A stretch of DNA of 64,000 nt from Albifimbria verrucaria (GCA_020081605.1 JAHREC010000049.1:2294001-2358000), one strand, 5' to 3'. Counted from the first letter of the stretch, positions 25,401-40,984 are shown. Notes: a model not told the origin generated them from the letters alone. Translations and numbers: made by a program.

Positions 25401-25969
25401 GGTAGCACGGGCAGATTTAGCAGCAGAGGGAGGGATGTTGAGGAGGGCGTTGGTGGCCGGTAGACCTGGAGGGAAGCGCGATGGTACGGTGCCAGCTCGG
25501 GCACGTCTTGTCTGAGGCATGCTCTCTGGGGTCGGCAGCTGGACGAAGTCGGGGAAGCCGTCCGTGGGGGACTCTGGGATATTTTCTCGCAGAGGTGTAG
25601 AGTTGCCGCTGGTGGGAGGACCGCCCCAAGGATTTAAGGGCAGGCCCGGAACGCCCTCCTGGGCTTGGATTTCGCGTGCTCTGCTTTAGATGTGGTCAGC
25701 AGTGTATTTAAGATTTCCGCCACGATGCACAATGACTGCCTACCTTTGGAAAATAGCCTTCCGGGTCCCCCAAGTCGTGCGACGGGGAGCCGGTCCCCGA
25801 TCGCGTGTTGGCAGCCATGACGCCGGCAGGGTTAACGCCGCCGGGGAGACCAAACGGGGACCTGGAGGAGGGATCGCTTGGGAGTTGCTGGTAGAGGGGA
25901 GCCGGATCGCGGCTGACCGGCGGAGTGGGAGAAGCCGAGCCCCAGGTGTTCAGGTCTAGTACTTGACAT
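22413..25969 (-). CDS. RRM plus Pumilio-repeat RNA-binding protein, Jsn1/Puf2 type (frameshifted in this sequence)
   Basis: The yeast relatives with this layout (Jsn1/Puf1 and Puf2) combine one RNA recognition motif with a Pumilio domain and bind 3' untranslated regions of mRNAs, many for membrane or mitochondrial proteins. A Ser/Pro-rich N-terminus is followed by the RRM at about 24600-24370 (ALWLGSVP as RNP2, CGFVNFERVESA as RNP1). Pumilio helices span about 24180-23090, including DYLGNTVVQKLFEHC, HKNGTWAAQKIIDVC and FLDQYGNYVLQGCLKFG. A Gln/Asn/Pro/Met-rich tail follows. Introns: 25743-25681 and 22469-22419, the latter leaving a final exon of one codon plus stop. Breaks near 24245, 24035 and 23742 each need one C or G. 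The start is approximate: ATG 25969 is the best in-sequence choice but the first 40 codons need a frame correction. Length is about 1,147 residues. Confidence 0.88.
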
Positions 25970-28900
25970 TATCAATTACCTCGCCGACCTCATGGGCGAG
26001 CGAAACGAGGTGTTTCCGACAGGAGAGAGAGGAAGGAGGGTGCAGTTTATTTTAAAACTGAAAACGATTTCGCTTCAGCGTCTCTTCGGTAGCCGCGGTG
26101 ACTGTCAGCGTTGTCGTGGCGTGGAGACTGCTAAGTGGCCGTCGAGGTTGATGCGGTATGACGTTGAGTGTCGTAAATTCGCAAAAGCGTCGGGCACGTC
26201 TTCAATGCGGCACGTCGTCGAAGCGGCAAGAAGGGTGGACGAAGAAGAAAAACCAGGGCAAGCTAAAGAGCGGGAGTCCAAGATTGCCCGAAGAAGATGG
26301 ACAAGCCGGTATTACAAGACGTTCGTTGCGAGAATTGCAATGGAGCCTCTTGGAAAAAAGCTGGGAGCTGGTTGGCGTCCTGATGGATACGATGAGGACA
26401 GCGGCAAAAGGCGAGGTGTCGTTGGCCGTGGGCGCTGACGCGAAATCAGTCGACGGAGAGTGGGTAGCTAGGACCGTTTGAGGGATCGTCGCCAGCGTCG
26501 TCAATGCCCGCCCTCGAAGGGGTGGATGGGGGTGTGGGATAGAAAACCGAGAGAGAGAGCGTGGACGAAGAGGGTCGGGGCCGAAAAAGGCGAAGAAGAG
26601 GCAGAAACAAAGCAAAGATCAATATACAGGCCTCGTGAGAGGAAGGGGAAGAGAGGATGGAAGGATGAGGTTGATGATGGGGCCCAGACAAGGAGATGCA
26701 GGAGACAGCTTTCACACTCTTTTGGATTGTGCGCCAGTGGTTTGAGTACAGAAGAGGCGAGGTTGGCCGGGAATTAGATAGAGCGGAACCTCGGGTGCCA
26801 TGCGACCTGAGGTGTGGAGTGCAGGTACCCCTTTAGAGAGTCGAGGTGGGCGGGTGGTGGGAGAGAGAAGGGAAAAGGAGGAAAAAAAAGTCGGGAAGAG
26901 AACAGGACAGAACAGGGACGCCTAGGCTGCGCCTGTGCCGTACCCAGTGTGCCTGTGCCTGTACCTGTAAGAAGGGGAGAGGGGAGGGTTGCCAGGTACC
27001 TGTCCAGGAACCTGTCCAAGAAATCGCAAGGTACCAGTCCACTAACCAACCTATGACAGGGCAACTGGAGGGTGGCTCGCTCACAGGCAGCGCACAGTTC
27101 ATCAGCATTGGCAGACAGGTAGGTACCTACTAAGGTAGGTACTAAGGTAGGTAACGCTGTACCTGGGTGCTGCTTGCTGCTGTGCGGTGCTGTAACCACC
27201 CCTTCCTGCCTCTGTCCCTCCCATACTCACTACCTAGCTCACCTCAGGTACATTGTGGTTCGTCCCCGGCGCCCTGGGATTCTGGTTTCGGTTGGCCAGG
27301 GCCAAGCTTTGGGGGCTAGGGTGGGGAAAAAGATTCACTGTGACAGGAAGCTCAGGGTCTGGCCAAATTCGGGGTGGCTCCTCCTGAAACACACAGCGAA
27401 GAAATCCTGGGAACGGAGATGCGTGTATGGATTATGGGCACTGTACCTGCGCAGAGAGGGAGAAAGCCCTCCCCGGAGACGCGAGCAGATAGATCTGCGC
27501 TCGCGGAAGAAACACTTGTACCGTGGGCGACCATGGAGCTAATTAGAAGATGGAGACGTCGTCGTGCTTCCCATAGGTAGGACACGACAACGACGCGCAT
27601 GCGGTACCAGGAACCTCCTTACTTAGAGGTAGGTACCTTCTATTAGCTGCTACCTACTACCTAGTAAATTCGACGTGTTACAGCCAGATGCAGTCGGGTA
27701 TATCTTGTCGACAGGTACCAACCAGCCTGGTTTAGGAGGAGGACAAGCAGGAGTTGCTTCACAGTTGCTTCGTCACCTACCAGTACCTTACCTCAGGTAC
27801 CTACCTACCTTAGGTAGTAGGTAAGTACCTTACTTATCTACAATACATGGGCCCAAGGTATTGCAATACACAAGCCCAGCCAGTCCCTTATAACTTAGCC
27901 CAGGAACAGGTAAGACGCGGTTGAATGAGAAACAGGTGCAGTTAGGTGTAAATGACTTCCTTCACCTTTTCCTGCACTCCGTAGCCGCCTCATGATTGTC
28001 CAGGGTTTCATGTCTGCGGATCAACCACGCCAGCGGGGCGCTTCTCACGCGAGGGCCAAGCAACCACGACATGCTACTGGACGGCCCCTACGCAACCTCA
28101 TTATACGCCTGCAGCCTTTATTCTTTCACTTTCACCATTCGCTCAATCCCATCCGCCATTTGGCTCTTTTCCTTTTTCCCTGGGCCTTTCTTTTTGGAGA
28201 AACCATCATCCCCTTCCTTCCTTCCTTGGTTGGCCCCCTCATCCCCTCATATTGTCCTTTCAGGGGTATTCGCTCCGTGCAACGTCGATCTTTCACCCGC
28301 TCACTCACACCCGCAGCTGACATGCTTGTGCTGGCCTCCTATTCCACGCTCGTGCCAACCTGCTTCATCGAAGCTGCTAGGTATGTGTCTTGGCTGTGGT
28401 TGATATTGACGCTTCGCTCACTAGAACCTCAGCCCCTCGATGGACCCCACATTCTGCTCTTCACTGCCGTCCTCGTTGACTATTGATAGCGAGCCTTGAC
28501 CTGCGTTCCTGTAAGACGAGTGACCTGTAGAGCCTCAGCATAGCCTCTCGACATGTCTGCATATTTCAGCTTGGAGCGTTGCAGCCTCCTCAACCACATA
28601 TCGGCTCGACTCGCACAGCCCTCATGCATTGGCATACCGCCTGGCGCACAGTTCCGCAAGCCACAATTATGTCTATCCTTTCCGAAGATCAAGTACCAGT
28701 AGACGACGGTACCAATCGAGCCTGATAGTAACGCAAACCCTCATCTCATACAAAGCCAAGCAACCTCGATCCCGTCCAGGGTGCTGTCCCGTCAACTGGT
28801 GAGTCCGGCATCTGCCGAGCTCACGGCATCTGTGGGTCGGGACACCTGCAACACCGTGTCTCGTGGCGTACACCTATCAGTAATTTCCATACCTCGCCTA

Positions 28901-30496
28901 CTAGGTGCGCTACGTCGCTCAATAGTCTCTTCGTCCACCAAGCGTCACCCGATGCTGTAATTTCGTACATATCGCGATGGGCCCCTCCCAGGGCTCCGGT
29001 GCCACGCGCACGGACTCTCCAAGGGCCACATTCTTCTGTGCACCGTCAGCCACTCGGGATCTGATGTATCGTGTTGTGAGATGCTGTGTTGTATCGTGTC
29101 TGGTTACTTACTGTACCAGCATGCCCAGCAGTGTTCGCTTACCCTTCACCGACATCAGACCAAAAGACAAGTCTACCCGCACGGTCACAGCACCATGAGC
29201 ACACCGCCTAGCCCTCCGACTCCGAGCAACTGCGCCGGCGCGATCCGTTAAATGCGGAGGCCACGCCGCGTGTCCCGGGCCAAACCCAAAACGACCCATG
29301 CCCACACAGTAGTCTACCAAGTCTCGACGCCACGATTTCCCGAACCATCGTCACTGCTGGACCTTTCCCTTATGAAAAGAAGGGAACCAAGCAAACACGG
29401 AGCATCTTGCATCTATCTGGTTGCGGGGCCGACCTGCTAGTGCTCGTTGTCCTGGGCCACGATTCCTGAAACGCATCCTGCTGCTAGCCCTGCTATCCCG
29501 CATCCCGAACCGACACTCAGGAGTCTGGGGCTCTTCATCTACATCTAACGCCTACCCAACTCTTCTGCTTCCAGCGACCTTCCAAATCAGCTATTGCTTG
29601 ATACCTATTTATGGCTTGGCCCATGACGTTGATCTGTCTTCGGCTTGGCTTGGCAAACTGCCTACAGAGGAGGCCCACAGCTTCGTCTCATAAGTGTGTT
29701 TCTGTTCCAGTCCTCGCATGAACCCTTTAACGAGACGAGAAAAGCATAAGTGTTGTTGATCAATCTATTCTTGTGTCATATGCTGCCTCATCGTACTCTC
29801 TATGGGGCTTGTTCCGCCGGCAAACAATCTGCATGATGCCCGTAACAAGGTTCAGAATGCCGCTGAAAAGTCTCACAGACAGACTGTCCCAGAGAGATTA
29901 GAGGCTTCATGCTTCGCCATCTCTAACACTGTAAAACCTCTTTGCATCCGATCTCAAGCGTCACGTAGTCATCATCATCAACGACACCATCTTCACCCAG
30001 TAGTGCACCATTCTCACAATATTCAGTTTTGCGCGCGAGTTTTCCTTTTATCCTTTTTATTAGGTTAATCCATCCGCCATATATCGTGTAGACACACATG
30101 CAAGTCATGATCACAATTGCTACTTTGCCTGCCAGCTCTTTGCGACGTTGAAATAGAATCAATGCCTCGACTCGACCACCCAGTAGATGCCGCCGTTGCC
30201 CTGAGCTTCCACCAGCCCACAACTTCACAAACCATACAACTACCCAACCTCCTAGGGCTTCGTTGGTGTCGTCCTAGTTCCATCAAGATGCTTCAGGCCG
30301 CTTGCTTTGGCTATGTAAAGGCGTGCGCGTAGGAGAAACCCAAAAATGTCAGATCTAAACGCCAAACCATCATTTGGGAATATATGCGTCGTTCCAGCCT
30401 GCATGAAAACAGAACGAGGAAAGGAAAGAGAAACAGATTCAGTTCAAGATTGGACCTGACAGGTCATTCTTTTCCGTGTGTTGTTCGGAAATTCAT
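25970..30496. other. large gene-free interval upstream of the Pumilio gene
   Basis: This 4.5 kb lies between the 5' end of the Pumilio gene and the 3' end of the Cla4-type kinase, both on the minus strand. I find no supportable coding region. It has purine-rich sequence at 26480-26700, a dense cluster of AGGTACCT-like palindromes (26970-27860), and C/T-rich tracts with CCTT repeats near 28215. It could hold a long leader, a promoter or a noncoding RNA, but sequence alone does not show which. Confidence 0.5.
26970..27860. repeat. cluster of AGGTACCT / GTAGGTAC palindromic motifs
   Basis: Many copies of AGGTACCT, GGTAGGTACC and close variants occur in two patches, about 26990-27160 and 27600-27860, both orientations being equivalent because the core GGTACC is palindromic. 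Isolated copies also occur elsewhere, for example 33640-34560 and near 12-13 kb. No coding frame explains them. Confidence 0.7.
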
Positions 30497-33639
<3,143 letters not shown>

Positions 33640-34212
33640 TTTCGACGTATCTATTAGGTCGAAGCGGTGGAAACCGCTTCAAGGTGTGATACAAGGCAGA
33701 CTGTGGGGGATATTGCGTTTTCGTTGCAGTTCGAGTTGGTGGTCGTTGTTGGTAAGAGGGCGTGTGCGAGGGTACGGGTACAAGCGTAGCTGCACTCTCC
33801 AAGTGCCGGTGTCGAAGATATCGGAACGGAAGAAAGAGGAGAAGATCGCAGCGGCGGAGCAAATTAATGAAGGTGATAAAGGACCACGAAGGCTCAGGCT
33901 TAGGGCGTGCCGGGCCTTGTCGCGAGAGGTCGCTTATTCAATTGCTGGAAAGGGAGGGCATGTAGCCGGAGACCAGCGGTCAATTCCAGCCTCACCGACG
34001 TCGAGTGGGCGCTGGCCAACGGTGCTGGGTGTCTTTGCTAATGAACGTAGACAAGAAGAAGACCGTCGCGGTCCGTTGCTGAAGAGAAACAGAGAAGTAT
34101 CCAGGAGCAGCCGCGCTGCGAAGGTGTTGGATAGAAAGGCACGCAGGAGGAAAGTGCAAGGAGGAGAGGGAGAGAAGTAAGGTAGATCGGGCGCGACAAC
34201 CAACGGCAGAGA

Positions 34213-34412
34213 GAGTGTGTGTGTGGCGTGTGGTGTGTGAGAGTGAGTGAGTGAGTGGTACATGGACTGCCTGTGCTAGGAGGGAGGTACCACAGTTAGT
34301 GGTCCTGGCTGGGCAAGGCAAGGCGAGGCAAGGCAATGCAAGGTAGTGGAGGAGGAGGATGAAGAGGGAGTGGTGGTGGTAGTAGTGGTGGTGGTAGTGG
34401 TGGTGGTGGCGG
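34213..34412. repeat. low-complexity block of GTGT/GAGT, AAGGC and GGT simple repeats
   Basis: Three adjacent simple-repeat tracts are visible: alternating GT then GAGT from 34213 to 34258, AGGCA/AAGGC units from about 34313 to 34350, and GGTGGTAGT-type triplets from about 34366 to 34412. They sit about 600-770 bases upstream of the CLA4 start. Confidence 0.8.
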
Positions 34413-34890
34413 CCAAGGGACTGGACTGGACCTGGACCAGCCTGGGTGGTGGGAGGTACCTTGCAGCGCCCTGAAGACGGGGAGGTACTGCAGAGGCAGA
34501 AGTGGATGAGCGGGTGGGTTCGCTGGCTGGGAGGAAGCGCCGCTAAGGTACCTCGCTCAAGTCGTGCGAACAAGGAGAAACACCACATGTGGGGAAGGGC
34601 ACCCCAATTGCCCCCCTCCTCCTTTCCTGTCCTTTCCTTTCCCTTTCGTCTCGCTTCCGATGTGCTACTGTGTACTTAGCGTATGTACTATGTATCCTCT
34701 TCCTCAGCCTGAGCGTGCTAACCCTCTTGGGGCACAGTACCGTACATGTCATGATCTTACACGCAGGCTTCATCAACGCTCTTCAACACTACAGCCCTAG
34801 CCCTCTTCTCTCCGATTGGCTTTGCCCCGGGAGTTGGATTACTGAATGGCCAAAATGTCAGTAGCAGAACGCCGGCCGGCTGATCCCGTT

Positions 34891-34926
34891 GCTGATGCTG
34901 ATGCTGACGCTGATGCTGATGCTGAT
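34891..34926. repeat. GCTGAT hexanucleotide array
   Basis: Six tandem units of GCTGAT with a single change (GCTGAC) in the third unit. Noncoding in my reading. Confidence 0.9.
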
Positions 34927-36561
34927 ATTCGCTGGGCCCCCTTCGGCTTATAATTAATGGTCGCCGAATCGATACACCGAAAAAAAACATTCCGTAATCA
35001 AATAGACTAAATAAGATCACGGTCACGTAAGTAGGTAGACAGTTAGGCAAGTAATCCAACATGACCACAGTACAGTCCATCTTCGCTCCTAACAGCGATG
35101 CGCGCAACGCAACCGCACCACAGTTGACCTGCGAGAGGCATTGATTGAAACCCGCATGAATCAGCCACTCGTCGGCGAAGCATCTAAGCCTTCCGGCATG
35201 CAAGCTAACGCAGGGCAAAGCAAGGCATGGCAAGGCATGGCAAGGTATGGCGAGGCGACACAAAGCGTCCATCCGTGGCGATATATACAGAGCAGTTTTG
35301 TCGTTGGTCAAACCGAGCAATCCAATCGAATGCCTCCTCCCTCCCGCGTTCTGGATCGAACAAAATCCTTTGGAGCTTTTTTACCACCGGCTGCCTGCAT
35401 GATGATGGGCAGCTCCAGTAATTCCGTTTCCACAAACATGGATGGTGCCCTCTCTCTCAGCACAAAGGCGAGGCCACGGCGTCTCAGTAATCGTCACGGA
35501 CGCCCCGCGTATGGAACCCCTGTTGTCGCAAGAACCACCAAACAACGGGGACCCAGAGCATTTTGAGATGACTGAATCATCGGCCCGGCTTCTAGCTGGT
35601 TGACTAAAACCTCTTCGCTTCCAGAATTCAAAACAACCCGCTTCCTCATTCCGACAAGCCCAAACCACCCGCCACTGGCCGACGAGATGGAATACGAAAG
35701 AGAGTACCCCGTGGAAAGCAAGTTGCCCTAACCATGCTTGGTCCGTGTTGCGGGTGTCCGCGCGCATCGTAGTCCTTCCTTCGCCACAAAGGAATGAGGT
35801 GAAATGAAAGAGCAGGGGAAAAAGCACGGCCAAAACTGTGCGGCATCAAAGCGTCAGGGAGACACGAACCCGATGTGTGGGTTTCAAGCAACTCCCAGAC
35901 ACGCTTCATTAGACTTGTCGTTGGTCACGGAGTGGGAGGGCCAGGTCCGGGAGCAATCAACAATCCCCGATCTTCGGTAGCGTCCCTGAGCCCCGGCTAA
36001 AACATCCTGGGATGCCAATCTTCCGCTGACCTTCCTAGCCCAGAAAGGGGACACTTGTCACTCGTTTGGAGTTGACGTCTCTTGAAGATCCTCGTACGAT
36101 GCTCTACGGGAGGCGCGCTACATCCGTAGACTATTTGTTTTAGGTGAATTTGTTACAATAGCTTCTTTGAACAGCCACCCCAAACCAAGATGAATCTAAA
36201 CATACGCACTAGCTTCCGTTCCAGGTGATAATTTGGCTGGCAGAAGAGCTGTACGGAGGAGGGAAAAAAGAACATCAAAAAGACGCACAATGTGGCATCG
36301 AATCGAGTTTCCATCACTGATAGTTAGAAATATCAAGATTTCTGTTGGCGGACTACTCAAGTCCTGGATATATGGTCATCACCAATTACATATGCCCTCC
36401 GCAGCCCTATCTTGGAGTTCTACATGATGTCGAAATCATTTAGAGAATGCCTGCGGCAGTATCTTCCTACCTATGTGGCTTCCTGGACACCCTGTTCCTA
36501 TGTTCCCACCCGAATTGTGTTTTCCCAATATGCCCTTACAGACCCATCCAGCTTGTACGCC

Positions 36562-38608
36562 TTAGCGGGAGGCAACCTCCAGCTCCTGGCCCTCAAACTT
36601 GGGGAGCTCAGAGGCGATTTGTGACCAGGTCTTGCTTCCATCGACAAGCGCCTTGATGGCCTCGACAATCTTGTCCTCATCGGCTCGGACCTGAGTGGTC
36701 GAGTCACGGTCTCGCAGAGTAACGGACTTGTCCTGCACGGTCTGGAAATCAATGGTGACGCCGAAAGGTGTGCCGAGCTCGTCGTTACGGGAATAACGCT
36801 TGCCAATGGATGCCGAGGAGTCGTCGATACGGTTGGAGATGCCCAGAGTTCGGAGCCTCTGAGACAGCGACCTGAGCAGCGGCTTGAACTGAGCGTTGGA
36901 GGAAAGGGGCACCAGGAGCACCTTGGTAGGCGCGACGGCGGGAGGGAAAGAGAGGACCTGTAGCTGTCAGCATCAAACATTTCCAAGGTCAAGCAGATGG
37001 TTAGTTTCAGTAGTTCACTTACACCACGTGATTCATCACCGCCATCGCTGGCGCGGGTCCAGAAGTTGTGCTCAATAAGAGAGTAGAGAATACGGCCAAT
37101 ACCGAATGAGGGCTCAATGACATTGGGAGTGTACTCGCGGGTGTTCTCGACCCTCTTGCGGAACTCAATCTTGATGGCCTCCTTGCCAACAGACACATTG
37201 CCATCACCGACACCAGCCACTTGCAGGCTGATCTTGCCAGTCTCGGTCAGCTCCTTGGCTAACTTCTCTCGCTCCTCCTGAGAGGTGGCCTCCAGCGCGG
37301 TCTCAACAGTCTTGGCGTCCTTCTTGAACAGAGGGCCAAACTTCTTCTTCTCAATATCAATCTGCCACTCCTCAAAGACGCGAGGCTGGTCAAGCTGCTC
37401 TCTTACAACCAGAGGAGCACCAGTCTTCTTAGCGTGAACGCTCAAATCGTAGGCACTGCGATCAGCACAGCCAACGCACTCGACCCAACCGGTGGAGGTC
37501 AACAGCTCGGCATCCCAGCAGTCGCAGGCATAGTGAGCCATCTCGTTAGCCATGTGCTGACGGAAGCGCATCTTCGACAGGTCGACACCGATCTTCTCCA
37601 GGAAGAGGTGGATTCGGGCCAGGAAGTATCCCAGAGTCTCGTTGTCAATAAGACCCTCCTTAACGGCTTGGCCAACAGAAACCTTTCGGGTCTCAGTTCG
37701 GCCAGACAGCTGGGTATCGCGGTCGAGGAGAACAAGCTCGACATTCTCAACCTCGTGGAATCGGCTGTGCTTCTTGCCACCCTCAGGGTCGACGAAGTGC
37801 TCAATCTCAGCCATGAGGAACTCACGAACTCGCAGCAGACCGGCTCGGGGAAATCTCGTTTCGGTAAGACTTGCCGATAGAGGCGGAAGCGAAAGGCATG
37901 GAGCCCTGGTTGAACTCCAGAAGCTTAGCAAAGTTGAGGAACTGACCCTGGGCAGTCTCGGGACGCAGGTAGCCGGGCAGGTTGCTGCTGGGACCAATGG
38001 AAGTCTGGAACATGAGGTTGAAGGCGACGGGCTCGGAGGAAGCACGCCAGTGGCCGGGTTCTTCAGGTCATACTTCTTGATCAGCTCGCCGAGCTGGGGA
38101 CCGTCGTAGTTGTCGATTCTGGCCAGAACCTCCTCGTACTCCTTCACCACGGCATCGTCGAGCTTGATGGCCTCGGACTTGGCCTTCTTCTTCTTCTTCT
38201 TGGGGTCGTCCTTCTCCTCCACCTTCTGGCCACGAGCCTCCTTGTCACCGTTGAGGCGCGCCTCGAGGATGGCCTCGACGAAGTGGTCGGCTCGGAGGAT
38301 CTCGCCGTTCTTGGGGTCCTTGCACATCCAGTCGGCAAACTTGTCGACGTGGCCACTGGTCTTGAGAACCTCGTGGGGGTCAGGACGGTGCAGTCGACCT
38401 CGAGCATGTCCTCCTCGAGGATGAAGTGCTTGCGCCACTGGTCAACGATGTTGGCCTGGAGAGCACATCCTGGGGGCCATAGTCGTAGAGACCGCCAACA
38501 CCTCCGTAGATCTCGAAGGAGGGGTGTAGAAGACACGGCGCCTCAGCATAGCATCGAGGATGGGCTTGTCGAGGGCTGGCCCTTGAGGGTGGTCGCGGCG
38601 GGAGCCAT
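36562..38608 (-). CDS. GRS1: glycyl-tRNA synthetase (frameshifted in this sequence)
   Basis: This class II aminoacyl-tRNA synthetase charges tRNA-Gly with glycine. ATG 38608 gives [12 protein letters not shown], then the family blocks [20 protein letters not shown] and [20 protein letters not shown], a Lys-rich insert, motif 2 ([19 protein letters not shown] near 37930, in the frame 38013-37822), the glycine-binding [17 protein letters not shown] region, and [20 protein letters not shown] before intron 37022-36958. The anticodon-binding domain follows ([38 protein letters not shown]) to the stop at 36562, about 660 residues. Several breaks, mostly in the first third (38590-37830), fit single missing bases. 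An upstream ATG at 38781 may encode a mitochondrial presequence; see findings. Confidence 0.93.
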
Positions 38609-38781
38609 GGCTGTGGCTTTTGGCTTTTGCTTCTTTGGCGACGCCTGCGCCGGTTTGGTATGTAGTCTGTGAGAAGCCGTAAAGTGCGGCAGCAGGCTGG
38701 CGGGAGAAAGCGAGCAGTTTGCGCGCTGTATGTGGATCTCAGGAGGGCTCGAGAGGGAGTGAGCAGGTGGATTGGCTTCAT
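38609..38781 (-). other. possible mitochondrial-targeting extension of glycyl-tRNA synthetase
   Basis: ATG 38781 opens MKPIHLLTPSRALLRSTYSA, rich in Arg, Ser and Leu with no acidic residues, as expected of a mitochondrial presequence. It is offset from the ATG 38608 frame by exactly one missing base, the same kind of defect seen across the window. The 38608 frame itself is also open upstream to a stop near 38822. Confidence 0.5.
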
Positions 38782-39445
38782 AGACCGTGACCGGGCGTCG
38801 TTGAGGAGAGAAGTGCGTGAGTCACAGAAACCCAAGCCGCACTTTTCCTCAATACACAGGTGGTGGGGAGAAATGTCTCGATGGGGGCTCGTCTGCGCGC
38901 CTCCTCAGGTACTGCAGCAGGTCGAGCGAAGGTTCCACGTAGTAGTTCCGGTACTTTGGAAGCTCGAATTGGCGCGTCTGGCTGCAAGTGCTGCTGCTGT
39001 TCTGATGCAAAAATTGTGGCTCCCAGGGAAGGATTGCTGCACTGGCCGGAGCTGCCATTCGCCCAGCGGCGTCCCGGCCCTGGCAACGCAGCAAGTACCT
39101 GGGCACATGTACAGTACTTACGAGCTACCCCTCCATCGACCCCTCCAAAGAAAACAACATCATCAGGGCAGAAAAACATCGACCCCGCCCTGCATCCCCA
39201 GACACAGGGAGGAGTGAGAACCCCTGTAGACGCTGGTAACCCTTGTCACGATGTTGTTGAAGAAGCCGGCTGCTTCTTGTTCTTCTTCAATAGCAAATAT
39301 AGTGGGCAGACGGACGTTGATCATGTTTACTCGTAATAAAAATCTTTTTCCCTTTCTTCTTCGTCTTCTTGTTCCGTCCCTATACGCTGCTTTTCTATTC
39401 ATAAACGCCAGCCCATGCCTCTCTTCCAGCTCCCCATTCAAAGGT
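38782..39445. other. intergenic between two minus-strand genes
   Basis: Holds the glycyl-tRNA synthetase promoter and the 3' region of the glutamate 5-kinase gene. Overlapping open frames on both strands (38778-39217) show no protein features that I recognise. Confidence 0.5.
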
Positions 39446-40984
39446 CTACAGGTCAGGACTTGGTGTAACTGGCCTGCTCTCTTTCCTAAAGAAGCCAATG
39501 TGTGATCGATGAGCCACGTACTCGCTATCAGCATACCCTAGCAGGCTCTCAATCTCCACGCTCTGGCGGCCCATGATTCTCGCAATCTCAGGTGCGGCAT
39601 AGTTGACCAAAGCCCGTCCAACCTCCTCCGGGATTCCTTCCCACAGTTTGCCATCCGGGCCAGGTGTCGACCTGCGCTTCACGACGACCAGTCGCACGGC
39701 TTCTTGCTGGGCAAAGTTGCCTTCGACGTCGACGACTCCCACAGGCAGCAACCCAGCTTTGTTCAGAAGGGCTTTGTGAGCTCCTGCATCGATGTAGATT
39801 GTGCCATGTGGGTTAGGTGTGTGGAGCAGCCAGAAGTGACGATCTGGAATAGGATCTGTTGATGGCAGGAAACGGGTATGCAGCGGCGGGACCTCTTCCT
39901 CCTCTGTCGTCGCCGTGGCCACCACAGATTCGTCACCATTCTTGGTCACCACCGTCGTGCTGTACGTCCTTCGCGGAGACTGCAAGTAGCGGACAATGTT
40001 GAGGATGTTACCAGGCGACGACGACCTTGTAATAATAGTAGTCACACCGGCCGACGTTCCGAGTCTGGCAGCGATGATCTTGGTGCTCATACCGCCGGTT
40101 CCCAGCGCAGAGCCAGCACTCGATACTGTTGATAGTCAGTAATTACGGCGGATGATGTGGGATGATAAGACAAACCGTCGGCTTGGATAGCGGATATGTC
40201 CTCAACAACCTCGATAGGCTGAGCGTCAGGGTGAGTTCGAGGATTCTTGTCATAAAGGCAGTCGACATCAGTCATGAGAAAGAGAAGGTCTGCATGAATC
40301 ATGGCAGCCGTAATCGCTGAAAGGGTATCATTGTCGCCAAACTGAATCTCAGCAACCGCAAGCGTATCATTTTCGTTAACAATCGGGATCACACCCATGT
40401 CCATGAGCTCGTTGAATGTATTTTGAGCATTGATATATCTCGTTCGCTAAGAGGGTCAGTCAGCTGCAAAGAATGGCCTGAGCGACTTGCTGCTCATTTG
40501 CTGGGTTCCACGCACGTCTGCAATGTCATTTCGCGTCAACAAAATCTGTGCAACAGGCTGCGCGAGATGCTGGAACAGGCTGTCCCAGAGACTGAGAAGT
40601 CGACATTGACCAATGGCTGCAAGGGCCTGATGGGCGAGTTAGCGCAAAATTTCTCATTGACCACAAGAATATGTTCTTACCTGTAACTGAGCGAGATGTT
40701 TCGGTCGCTTTTCAACATCCATACGCCGGAGGCCAACGCCGATGGCACCGGATGAGACAATAACAACCCGATGGCCATCTTTTCTCAGCTTAACCGCCGT
40801 GTCGACGATCAAGGTCAAGATGGGGAGCAGCGGCTCATGCGTCCTCTCATCGACGATGGAGCTCGTCCCTGTATTGGCTCAACGTCAGCCGAGGAGGTCA
40901 AATGCGGGAGCGGTTGCATCTCCGGGGCGCCGATATCGCCTTACCCAACTTAATGACCACAGTCAGAGGTCTCGGCCTCTTCAT
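39446..40984 (-). CDS. PRO1: glutamate 5-kinase with PUA domain
   Basis: It phosphorylates glutamate to glutamyl 5-phosphate with ATP, the first step of proline synthesis in the cytosol. ATG 40984 gives [20 protein letters not shown] across intron 40944-40869. The amino-acid-kinase fold follows with [20 protein letters not shown]. Intron 40680-40627 leads to [19 protein letters not shown]. Intron 40515-40447 leads to [30 protein letters not shown] and [15 protein letters not shown]. Intron 40175-40126 leads to [20 protein letters not shown]. The C-terminal PUA domain ([12 protein letters not shown]) ends at 39446. All five exons join in frame without correction, about 430 residues, a useful contrast with the broken neighbours. 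PUA-containing kinases of this family are usually feedback-inhibited by proline. Confidence 0.95.

Larger units (their letters stand above)
33640..36561. other. intergenic, upstream of CLA4 and downstream of glycyl-tRNA synthetase
   Basis: No coding frame is supportable in these 2.9 kb. The first kilobase is low in complexity: GT/GAGT repeats (34213-34258), AAGGC-type repeats (34313-34350), GGT runs (34366-34412), then a six-base GCTGAT array (34891-34926) and a second AAGGC/ATGGC array (35214-35262). The remainder to 36561 shows nothing recognisable. Confidence 0.5.
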
